The notes beneath the pieces are model-generated. The model did no database searches, was not told the DNA's origin, and saw only the letters and a list, made by a program, of their open reading frames with translations. Both the position numbers and the translations under genes were made by a program. Shown here in pieces: positions 1 through 5,925 of a DNA stretch of 23,899 nt. The number at the start of each line of letters is the position of its first letter. Position 1 is the first letter of the stretch. The DNA lies in IMG/VR virus record IMGVR_UViG_3300002137_000018, positions 1 through 23,899 of that record; one strand, given 5' to 3'. The stretch is from a virus.

Positions 1-689
1 GTAGGTTCTGTTTCAGTTCCGACAAGTGTTACGGTTGCAATGTCTGTCCAAACTGTTGTACCAGTAACTTGATTTTCTAACGTAGCTTGGACAACTACAT
101 TGCCAATATAACTGTCGGTATATACTACAGCAGTGTGCAATGCATCGTTGCCGTTTATACCCGGTTGTGCGTTAGTTGCTTCGCTATTCCATACACCGTT
201 GTCTTCAGTAAAAGTAATAATGCTAGTTGCTGCTGCCGGCCCTGGAAATGCAGTTTCACTTACATAGATAGTTCCGTTCATTCCAAAATTAGTATTTGAA
301 TAAGTTAATACAGGAACACTAGTAGTATTATCTACAAGATGTATATTGTAGGAAAGATATTGTTGATCAATGCTTAAGAGATCGTTGTCAGTAACTGTAA
401 CTTTAAATAGTCCTCTTGTAGGAGCACTGTCATCACCTGGAAGAAGTTCGCCATCGTGTTCGATTACTAATAATCTGTTTTCATCAAATGCTTGAAACTT
501 TGGTGTATAGTTTGCGATGTCAATTGGTTTCTGATCAGCATTGAGTACTTTAAAATCTAGCACATTGTCAATGCCTCTATATACGTTTATATGTTTTTGA
601 TACACTGGTCTGTACTCCGTAATGAATCCTGCGTCATTAGTAACAATGGTCGTTTTATTATTGACTAAATATCTAGGTGTTAGCTGCAT
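1..689 (-). CDS. Virion structural protein, N-terminal part (3' end outside window)
   Basis: An open frame of 229 full codons reads from an ATG at 689 to the window edge without a stop, so the C-terminus is missing. The protein begins MQLTPRYLVNNKTTIVTND. Its first ~125 residues contain a beta-rich stretch (INVYRGIDNVLDFKV, then FKVTVTDNDLLSID and QQYLSYNIHLVD) of the type found at the N-terminus of tail, baseplate or fibre proteins in marine T4-like phages, reminiscent of BppU/Ig-like beta-sandwich modules. Thr, Asn, Val and Gly are abundant and there is no signal peptide or membrane segment. A GATAAATA late-promoter-like box sits four bases upstream of the ATG, which agrees with a late structural gene. 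The structural assignment is by composition and remembered similarity; the exact virion part is unknown. Confidence 0.7.
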   Translation of the reverse strand, partial: MQLTPRYLVNNKTTIVTNDAGFITEYRPVYQKHINVYRGIDNVLDFKVLNADQKPIDIANYTPKFQAFDENRLLVIEHDGELLPGDDSAPTRGLFKVTVTDNDLLSIDQQYLSYNIHLVDNTTSVPVLTYSNTNFGMNGTIYVSETAFPGPAAATSIITFTEDNGVWNSEATNAQPGINGNDALHTAVVYTDSYIGNVVVQATLENQVTGTTVWTDIATVTLVGTETEP

Positions 690-693
690 AGTG

Positions 694-701
694 TATTTAT
701 C
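694..701 (-). promoter_or_regulatory. T4-late-like promoter box GATAAATA
   Basis: On the minus strand the sequence reads GATAAATACACTATG, ending in the start codon of the structural gene. T4 late promoters have the consensus TATAAATA centred near -10. With that geometry transcription would begin within a base or two of the ATG, giving a leaderless mRNA. The same type of box lies before the terminase and LysM-protein genes. Confidence 0.5.
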
Positions 702-709
702 GAGAACTA

Positions 710-1078
710 ATGTTATTAAAAGATATTGAAAACAACTTCCCCTTTATCAGCGTAGTCACTTATGGTGGTAACGAGTATGTCGGCATCATTGCCAATCAAG
801 ATGCGTTTATAACGAGTATGTATATTTTTACTTCATTAAAGACAGATGTTGAAAAAGAAGCATTTTTAGATATGGGCAATGTTTGGTGGTGGGAATCAAA
901 TCGCATGCTTCCTATAAACATTTTCTTAATAAAAGAAATGCGGGCATTTAGTTATGCAATGATGACCATGAACAGCAAAGATGTTAAAGTAACAATAGGC
1001 CCTTGCGTTAACCTAAACGACTTAAACTTTAAACGTATTAAACGTAAAAGTGTACAACTAGTCCGTAAACCTAAGTAG
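710..1078 (+). CDS. Conserved T4-like marine phage protein, unknown function
   Basis: A 122-aa protein starting at ATG 710, the only plus-strand gene in the left third of the window. It is soluble, with an N-terminal segment FPFISVVTYGGNEYVGIIANQD, a central WWWESNR aromatic/Arg motif followed by LPINIFL, and a basic C-terminus (KRIKRKSVQLVRKPK). I recall small proteins with the same WWWESNR...PINIF arrangement in other marine T4-like phages, but no function is known to me. It is divergent from the structural gene (20 bp between the two starts) and its stop overlaps the 3' end of the convergent polymerase-like gene by 8 bp. The ribosome site is weak (GAGAA). I found no convincing sigma70 promoter for it. 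Confidence 0.75.
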   Translation: MLLKDIENNFPFISVVTYGGNEYVGIIANQDAFITSMYIFTSLKTDVEKEAFLDMGNVWWWESNRMLPINIFLIKEMRAFSYAMMTMNSKDVKVTIGPCVNLNDLNFKRIKRKSVQLVRKPK

Positions 1079-1628
1079 ACAACTGCTCACACAATAGATT
1101 CATGTGTACAACACATGCTGCTGCGTAACTCACCGCGTGTGCTTTCTTAAAGAAGTACTGATCATTTTCGGGCTTCGTCCACACTTCTTGTAAAATCAAA
1201 TTCCAATTGCTGTTCGATAGATGCCGTTTCGCCGGACGAATGATCGCTAGTGTTGCTGCTAATTGTAATACCGAGATGGGTTTCAATTTTTTTAATAGTG
1301 CGCTGTGCCCGTTCAGATGAAAGACTTGCTCGCTGAAGTCCTCGTGCTCCAATAGTTGCCATAGTGGTTCTCTTTCCATTAGTTCTGTTAAATGTGTTTC
1401 GTCTCTAACATCTTTGTAGATGCTTACGTTTAAAAAGTCTAGTTTAAAGTAGCCGCGTTCTTCTGCTGTCTTATAGTCAATTGTAGATATTTCATTAAAC
1501 GGATTGTGCGGAATTTCTGTTACATAAACACCAGTGTTATGCTTCTTTCCTGTATCTAATTTTGCAACTCGATGTTTGAGCTTATTTAGAATAATATCTC
1601 TGTTTGGAAAATCTATGTCAATGTCCAT
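1071..1628 (-). CDS. Miniature DNA polymerase III alpha (DnaE/PolC)-like protein
   Basis: A 185-aa protein whose segments line up in order with the palm-finger region of bacterial family C polymerases. Residues 2-7 (DIDIDF) match the PDFDVDF-type catalytic motif. Residues 51-74 (YKTAEERGYFKLDFLNVSIYKD) match the Y-D-x-K...G-x-x-K-x-D-F-L-G segment. Residues 102-132 (VFHLNGHSALLKKLKP...ALAIIRP-like) match VFQ(L)ES...LL+RLKP...IALxRPG. Residues 159-170 (FFKKAHAVSYAA) match YGFNKSHAAAYA. PHP, beta-binding, tau-binding and OB regions are absent, and full-length DnaE is over 1,100 aa. The stretch that carries the third catalytic Asp in E. coli DnaE (D555), just after the RPG motif, is replaced by unrelated sequence, so polymerase activity is doubtful. 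The start is an ATG directly abutting the previous stop (TAAATG), with a G-rich ribosome site. It is the last gene of the long operon. Confidence 0.7.
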   Translation of the reverse strand: MDIDIDFPNRDIILNKLKHRVAKLDTGKKHNTGVYVTEIPHNPFNEISTIDYKTAEERGYFKLDFLNVSIYKDVRDETHLTELMEREPLWQLLEHEDFSEQVFHLNGHSALLKKLKPISVLQLAATLAIIRPAKRHLSNSNWNLILQEVWTKPENDQYFFKKAHAVSYAAACVVHMNLLCEQLST

Positions 1629-1856
1629 TTATCCACCCCCCACAAATCCACTCTTAGGTATATAAAATACTTTCTGGTTATGTATCTTTCCTAGTAAATT
1701 ATATATTAGTTTTATCTCGTTGTCAATCTTTACTTTGCTGTTTTCTTTCACAACAGTAGCTCGTTGTGATATTAATCTATGTATGCGATATCGCATACTG
1801 TCTTCCACTAGACTAAGTTCTGCTACATCAAAGTTAAAGTTAGTATTAGGTTTCAT
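1629..1856 (-). CDS. Small conserved hypothetical protein
   Basis: 75 aa (MKPNTNFNFDVAELSLVEDS...). It is mostly helical and charged in the middle (SMRYRIHRLISQRATVVK, then EIKLIYNLLGKIHNQ), with a glycine-rich end (GFVGGG). There is no transmembrane segment, signal peptide or recognisable domain. The start ATG at 1856 lies inside the 3' end of the preceding 59-aa gene (11-nt overlap), and its TAA is immediately followed by the ATG of the polymerase-III-like gene; its own Gly codons provide the G-rich ribosome site for that gene. Translational coupling with both neighbours is likely. Function unknown. Confidence 0.7.
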   Translation of the reverse strand: MKPNTNFNFDVAELSLVEDSMRYRIHRLISQRATVVKENSKVKIDNEIKLIYNLLGKIHNQKVFYIPKSGFVGGG

Positions 1857-2025
1857 CTAATCTTTTCCAATTATAGTCGCCGCTTACATCAGGCAACGTG
1901 CCGACATATTCTACTCCTGTTTCCATATCTGTTAGTTTATATTTCCAGGGGCATTTAGTATATATGTTAAGTGTAACTGCGATGTCTAACTCCACTACTT
2001 CTGTGCCGTCTAATAGTTTCCTCAT
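1846..2025 (-). CDS. 59-aa hypothetical protein filling the gap in the operon
   Basis: An uninterrupted 59-codon frame starts at ATG 2025 and stops with TAA at 1848-1846. It begins MRKLLDGTEVVELDIAVTL and ends SGDYNWKRLDET. Its ATG overlaps the TGA of the upstream zinc-finger-like gene (ATGA) and its end overlaps the next start by 11 nt, the same junction style as elsewhere in this operon. Without it there would be a 165-bp hole in an otherwise gapless gene string. The sequence looks like a compact beta-strand protein. No function is recognised. Confidence 0.7.
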   Translation of the reverse strand: MRKLLDGTEVVELDIAVTLNIYTKCPWKYKLTDMETGVEYVGTLPDVSGDYNWKRLDET

Positions 2026-2714
2026 AAATTACTTTCTCTCGAAACGTCTTTAACAAGTTGTACATCAGTTGGCTGTTTCTTAAATCGCATAGCCCAATGT
2101 TGTGGATCAACAATATTATATATCATACTTAATTGTTCGTCATTAAACTTGCCTAATAATTCTTTTCCGCTCTTACAATTAAGTACAAGCCACGGACTAA
2201 TCTTTCCATCTCTAATATGCCATACTGCTTTGTTTAAACTTATGTAATTAAAATAATGATTCCATACGCTGTTATTTTCAGTAGCCCATTCAAACATTGT
2301 ATTAATACTGCGTTCTATTGCAGTCTCAACACCTTCTTTTTTAATTAGCTCGACTGCATATGCTTCATACATTTCTTCTCGGCACCACTGGTCAAGTTTA
2401 ACACCCGACGTTACTACATAGTTGATATACTTCTCAGGGTACAACGGTTTGACATTTGAAACAAAACTACCAAACTTTACAAATGCATTATAATAACTGC
2501 TTTTGCAAAACTCTTCGTAGGTCTTATCTTTCTTTGAGCCGGCACTTAATTTATAGAATTGATTAAATGCAATGTAACCTAACTGTACTCGCTTCTCACT
2601 CTTTTGTAAAGCCCTACGTTTTTGCTCACACATATGCACCATAAGAGTTTTCTCACGGCTATATCCTGTTTTACAATATTCGCAAACGTATGGTTTCTCA
2701 GAGTTTGATATCAA
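2022..2714 (-). CDS. Conserved T4-like phage protein with N-terminal zinc-finger-like motif
   Basis: The N-terminus carries YVCEYCKTGYSREKTLMVHMC, a CxxC-x12-H-x-C arrangement that could bind zinc, followed by a basic helix (EQKRRALQKSEKR) and about 190 residues of alpha-helical sequence (GYIAFNQFYKLS, FCKSSYYNAFVKFG, then WHIRDGKISPWLVLNC). I recall similar proteins in marine T4-like phages without an assigned role; DNA binding is an inference from the finger and basic helix. The start is uncertain. No ATG precedes the finger. The most economical start is TTG at 2714, giving 230 aa and a 17-nt overlap with the upstream gene; another TTG lies at 2768. Its TGA overlaps the next ATG. Confidence 0.65.
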   Translation of the reverse strand: MISNSEKPYVCEYCKTGYSREKTLMVHMCEQKRRALQKSEKRVQLGYIAFNQFYKLSAGSKKDKTYEEFCKSSYYNAFVKFGSFVSNVKPLYPEKYINYVVTSGVKLDQWCREEMYEAYAVELIKKEGVETAIERSINTMFEWATENNSVWNHYFNYISLNKAVWHIRDGKISPWLVLNCKSGKELLGKFNDEQLSMIYNIVDPQHWAMRFKKQPTDVQLVKDVSRESNL

Positions 2715-3168
2715 TGTCGTAATCTTCTGCGAGTTGTTTAAGTTCTTTTTTTGTAGATATTCCAGCAAGTTGTTCTACTTCCTTCATTTTCATATTAGGG
2801 TGTATTTGAGATAACAATTTAATTGCTGCATTGTTATTGCCTTCTTTTTTCTTAAAGCCGATATAAGGATGGTATTCGATCTTGCCTGTTGCACCACTCA
2901 TGCAAAGTAGTTGCCACATTAATTGCGGATGGCCATTTTCTTTTCCAACACCGATATCGTTAAAGTGTTTGTTATAATATTCATTAGTTTTAAACACAGC
3001 AAGTTCTTGTGCTTCTCTATTACCTTGCACTGTACTTACATATCTGTTCAATAGCCAGAAGCTAACTTGTTTACGTTCTTCATCAGTCAGTTCTTTCCAA
3101 ACGCTCTTTGCGTTCATATCAACTGCTGCAAGTATATCTTTTATTGGTAGCTTTTTTTCTTGTGCCAT
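2698..3168 (-). CDS. Conserved T4-like phage protein, possibly replication-related
   Basis: 156 aa, ATG at 3168. It is soluble and helical. Visible segments are LPIKDILAAVD, WLLNRYVSTV, TNEYYNKHF, HPQLMWQLLCMSG, EYHPYIGFKKK and a C-terminal ISTKKELKQLAEDYDID helix. The pattern of an N-R-Y motif early, Y-N in the middle and a KKELK helix at the end loosely recalls the small clamp-loader subunit gp62 of marine T4-like phages, but this is a weak resemblance and I do not assign it. It overlaps the 3' end of kdsB by 28 nt. An A7 run near its end (2746-2752 on the minus strand) lies where its frame overlaps the zinc-finger-like gene. Confidence 0.6.
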   Translation of the reverse strand: MAQEKKLPIKDILAAVDMNAKSVWKELTDEERKQVSFWLLNRYVSTVQGNREAQELAVFKTNEYYNKHFNDIGVGKENGHPQLMWQLLCMSGATGKIEYHPYIGFKKKEGNNNAAIKLLSQIHPNMKMKEVEQLAGISTKKELKQLAEDYDIDIKL

Positions 3169-3827
3169 ATGTCTATATCCTGAGGAGTATTAATCTCTGT
3201 ACCTTTATAGTATACAGGATTTATTCCGATTTGCCAACCGTTTTTGAGCCAGCGTAGCTGTTCAAGTTGCTCAATTGTTTCTTCTTGTGTTACAGACAAT
3301 GTAGGATATAGTTGCAATGCATCACGCTTGTATCCATATACTCCCAAGTGCCAACTACCGTAACCTGTAATGCCTCTACCAAACCAAAGTGCATGTTCGC
3401 TTGCGTGTACACACTTTACAGTGTTAGGATCGTCTTGTAGCTCTTTAGGCATAGTTGTGTATACTGTTGAAACACTATAGTACTTTAACAATGTTTCTAC
3501 TTTAGATATTGCTTCAGCAGTAATGTCTGGCATATCACCTTGTACATTTATAAACTTATTATACTTGCTAAAGAAGTCATTTGTAATAGCACCGGCACAT
3601 CGTTCTGTACCGTTTGCATAATCAGTTTCATCAATCCAGCAGTTATCTGAGCCAAACAAGTTAAAGATACGCAAGTCATCAGTTAGTACATACGTTGGTA
3701 TCGTAGACGCTACACAAGCGTCATACACCCGTCTAATCATAGGAACACCGTCTAACAGTGCTAGAGGTTTGCCTGGAAAGCGTGTGCTACTGTATCTAGC
3801 GGGTATAAGAATAGCGGTGGATGTCAT
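3141..3827 (-). CDS. kdsB: CMP-Kdo synthetase (3-deoxy-manno-octulosonate cytidylyltransferase)
   Basis: KdsB activates Kdo with CTP to give CMP-Kdo and pyrophosphate, the donor for Kdo transferases in lipopolysaccharide or capsule synthesis; it is a cytosolic GT-A-like nucleotidyltransferase. Family signatures are in order: the nucleotide-binding loop IPARYSSTRFPGKPL at residues 8-22, ANGTERCA at 71-78, NVQGDMP at 94-100 (usually NVQGDEP), the EQLEQLRWL segment near 190, and the C-terminal INTPQDID. The length of 228 aa is slightly shorter than the ~250 aa of bacterial KdsB. Its start overlaps the end of kdsA by 32 nt, so the two are almost certainly co-expressed. The Glu-to-Met change in the NVQGDEP motif is the only notable deviation. 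Confidence in the family is high; activity is inferred. Confidence 0.93.
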   Translation of the reverse strand: MTSTAILIPARYSSTRFPGKPLALLDGVPMIRRVYDACVASTIPTYVLTDDLRIFNLFGSDNCWIDETDYANGTERCAGAITNDFFSKYNKFINVQGDMPDITAEAISKVETLLKYYSVSTVYTTMPKELQDDPNTVKCVHASEHALWFGRGITGYGSWHLGVYGYKRDALQLYPTLSVTQEETIEQLEQLRWLKNGWQIGINPVYYKGTEINTPQDIDIWHKKKSYQ

Positions 3828-4569
3828 CTATTACTCCTTCAAAATCTGTTAAGTGTAACATGTTAGGGCCGTCGCTGGGTGCAGCATCAGGCTCTTGGTG
3901 TACTTCTAGAAAAAAGTTACTAACACCCAAGGCACTAGCTGCACGACATAAGCCAGGCACATAACACCTATTCCCGCCGCTGCTACTTCCATTGCCACCT
4001 GGCTTTTGTACACTGTGCGTGGCATCCAACACAATAGGCACGTTATAAGTATTAAGCATATAATCAATGCCGGTAAAATCAACAACCAAGGTATTATATC
4101 CAAAGCTAGTTCCTCTCTCTGTTATCCAAACTTCTGCGTCTCCAGTTTTACTTAGTATTCCGGCGACATCCCACGGAGCAAGGAACTGACCTTTTTTAAT
4201 ATTAATAGGCATACCAGTTTCACAAGCACGTTGAATTAGATCTGTTTGACGGCAAAGGAAAGCAGGAATCTGTAGTACGTCAACAGCATCTGGATATGCA
4301 CCCATAGCGTCAATCTGTCCTCTAGTATGTACGTCAGTAAGAATCTTTAGGCCAGGAATTTCTTTCTTCATAGACTCAAAGTCTTGCATAGTTTGTGCTA
4401 GTCCAACACCACGCTTGCCTTGCATACTACTACGGTTTGCTTTGTCGTAACTGGCTTTGTAATAGTATTCAATGTTGGGATACTTTGCACACGCTCTTGC
4501 ACAATGCTCTGCGATCATCATGCTATGTTCTAATGACTCATGTTGACATGGTCCTGCTATAATTCTCAT
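3796..4569 (-). CDS. kdsA: Kdo-8-phosphate synthase (metal-dependent type)
   Basis: KdsA condenses phosphoenolpyruvate with D-arabinose-5-phosphate to form Kdo-8-phosphate. The whole family pattern is present in 257 aa: AGPCQHES at 5-12, YKASYDKANRSS at 37-48, IPAFLCRQ at 101-108, KKGQFLAPWD at 125-134, ATHSVQ at 183-188, EVHQEPDAAPSDGPNM at 222-237. Cys8, His185, Glu222 and Asp233 correspond to the metal ligands of the metal-dependent class (Aquifex type) rather than the Asn-containing metal-independent E. coli type. The ATG overlaps the stop of the SGNH hydrolase (ATGA) and its end overlaps kdsB. The arabinose-5-phosphate isomerase and Kdo-8-P phosphatase needed for a complete pathway are not in this window, so host enzymes or genes elsewhere in the phage must supply them. 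Confidence 0.95.
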   Translation of the reverse strand: MRIIAGPCQHESLEHSMMIAEHCARACAKYPNIEYYYKASYDKANRSSMQGKRGVGLAQTMQDFESMKKEIPGLKILTDVHTRGQIDAMGAYPDAVDVLQIPAFLCRQTDLIQRACETGMPINIKKGQFLAPWDVAGILSKTGDAEVWITERGTSFGYNTLVVDFTGIDYMLNTYNVPIVLDATHSVQKPGGNGSSSGGNRCYVPGLCRAASALGVSNFFLEVHQEPDAAPSDGPNMLHLTDFEGVIDDIHRYSYTR

Positions 4570-5165
4570 TGCGTAATCCTTTTGTAAAATGTTTCTGCTA
4601 TTGCCTTATGTGCTTCTATTCCTGGGTGTCCATTATCTAATGCAATATCAATTTTTCTAAGTACTTTAAAATTTATATCAAATAACAACGGATGTATAAT
4701 GCTTTCGCAACTTGAATGAAACTGTTTTATTCCTAGTGACTTAAGATATAAATTTGCATAATCAATTCTATGATTAGTTTCGATCATATGATCAACATTG
4801 TTGTACAGGTATCTAAAATAATTCATAGAACGTCTATTTTTCGCCCACGGTGCAACAGCATTATGCCCATGTGAAGTCCAGTCTTGATCACCGTCTTTAT
4901 CTATAATGCACCATCTATCTACATAACTCCAAAGTACAATAACTATATCATCATCTTGAAATTCAGTATTGCGTATTACATGTGAGATTAATTTATTTGA
5001 TGCACCAGGTACACCTTTATTTACACACTCAATGTTTAGTTTTTCTGCTAATACAGATGGCCAAGAAAATTTACTTGCAGGAGGAGCTGCTGTATTTTTT
5101 TTAAATTTAGTATCAGGCAACGCTTGTCCGTATGTATTACTACAACCAAATGCAACTAATCTCAT
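4566..5165 (-). CDS. SGNH/GDSL-type hydrolase
   Basis: 199 aa with the SGNH blocks in order: FGCSNTYG (nucleophile Ser9), NKGVPGASN at 49-57 supplying the Gly/Asn oxyanion residues, a hydrophobic strand DDIVIVLWSYVDRW, and LDNGHPG with Asp177-x-x-His180 as the remaining triad residues. Such enzymes are esterases or acyltransferases; in sugar clusters they often remove or transfer O-acetyl groups on polysaccharides. There is no signal peptide, so it should act in the cytoplasm or in the virion. It overlaps kdsA and the upstream small gene by ATGA junctions, which ties it to the Kdo genes. The exact substrate is unknown. Confidence 0.82.
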   Translation of the reverse strand: MRLVAFGCSNTYGQALPDTKFKKNTAAPPASKFSWPSVLAEKLNIECVNKGVPGASNKLISHVIRNTEFQDDDIVIVLWSYVDRWCIIDKDGDQDWTSHGHNAVAPWAKNRRSMNYFRYLYNNVDHMIETNHRIDYANLYLKSLGIKQFHSSCESIIHPLLFDINFKVLRKIDIALDNGHPGIEAHKAIAETFYKRITQ

Positions 5166-5416
5166 TTGTTTTCCTTCACTGTGTAATAAGTTACTACTAA
5201 CTTATCTAATAGCTTTTTTAAAGTTGGATATGTTAAACTTAGTTCACAAAGATTTTGCCATTCTGCGTAACTTATTAAGTCACCGTTTGCTCTTGCAATT
5301 CCTGCAGGATCGCCTCCGATGATCCAACGAGGTATTGTGTTGTGCGGAGGGTCTCGATAATGAGCGTACACAACGCTGTCGACACGCTCGTATATTAATG
5401 CTTCTCCGGGTATCAT
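5162..5416 (-). CDS. Small conserved marine phage protein
   Basis: 84 aa, ATG at 5416, one base after the TAG of the upstream gene. The N-terminus MIPGEALIYERVDSVVYAHYRDPPHNTIPRW followed by IGGDPAGIARANGD is a pattern I recall from small proteins of several marine T4-like phages. The C-terminal half is helical (YPTLKKLLDKLVVTYYTVK). No catalytic motif, membrane span or signal is visible. Its TGA overlaps the SGNH hydrolase start. Function unknown. Confidence 0.7.
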   Translation of the reverse strand: MIPGEALIYERVDSVVYAHYRDPPHNTIPRWIIGGDPAGIARANGDLISYAEWQNLCELSLTYPTLKKLLDKLVVTYYTVKENK

Positions 5417-5417
5417 T

Positions 5418-5924
5418 CTACAACAACTGTGAGTAATCTATTGTTTCGCTTTGTCGGCTAATATCTTTAACAAAGAACGCACACAGCGGATTCTTACCAT
5501 CTGTAATAGGTACACTTAACAATTGTCCGTTTTTCATTTTAGGAAAATACCACTTAACATCGTTATAAAAATTAACAACTTTTAATGTTCCAAAATCACA
5601 TTTAAAACTCTTTAATGGGTTAAAAAGAAATACTTCAAATCCTCTATCATTAATACTAGTTAGTGGTAATACTTCTAAGTCCATTCCGCTCTGCGAATCG
5701 CCTACTGCAATATGCCAATCAACTGGCATCATTACTTCGTGACCGTTAATTTCTAAAACAATTGCCGGAGCACTAAATGATTCTAGAAAGATAAGCGGAA
5801 CAAAAAAGAAATCTGGATCTTTAGGATCACTATTGTCTAGTACACTAAAGCGTACATCTTCATCTAGCTCATCGGGTAGATTGTTAAGCATAAAGCATTC
5901 GTTATTTAATGTTAATATTTTCAT
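5418..5924 (-). CDS. Conserved T4-like phage protein, unknown function
   Basis: 168 aa if started at ATG 5924 (MKILTLNNECFMLNNLPDELD), one base after the uvsW stop; an in-frame start 24 bases further upstream would lie within uvsW and is less likely. The protein is acidic and beta-rich: FFFVPLIFLESFSAPAIVLEI, MMPVDWHIAVGD, LPLTSINDRGFEVFLFNPL, VKWYFPKMKNGQLLSVPI, FFVKDISRQSE. These blocks look strongly conserved and I recall the LPLTS-NDRGFE-F and VKWY-PK segments in marine T4-like phages, but no role is known to me. Its place directly behind uvsW suggests expression with the replication genes. Confidence 0.72.
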   Translation of the reverse strand: MKILTLNNECFMLNNLPDELDEDVRFSVLDNSDPKDPDFFFVPLIFLESFSAPAIVLEINGHEVMMPVDWHIAVGDSQSGMDLEVLPLTSINDRGFEVFLFNPLKSFKCDFGTLKVVNFYNDVKWYFPKMKNGQLLSVPITDGKNPLCAFFVKDISRQSETIDYSQLL

Positions 5925-5925
5925 T

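Noticed and set aside
661-709. TTGACT at 661 as a -35 box for the plus-strand gene at 710
   Set aside because: No -10-like hexamer at a 16-18 bp distance; the sequence lies within the divergent structural gene.
2698-2768. Canonical -1 frameshift at the A7 run joining the 156-aa and zinc-finger genes
   Set aside because: The downstream frame is +1 (or -2) relative to the upstream one, so a standard -1 slippery-site shift would not reach it; kept only as a possible slippage or sequencing question.
3906-4103. 65-aa minus-strand hydrophobic frame resembling a membrane peptide
   Set aside because: Lies wholly inside kdsA in another frame; kdsA is clearly the coding frame.
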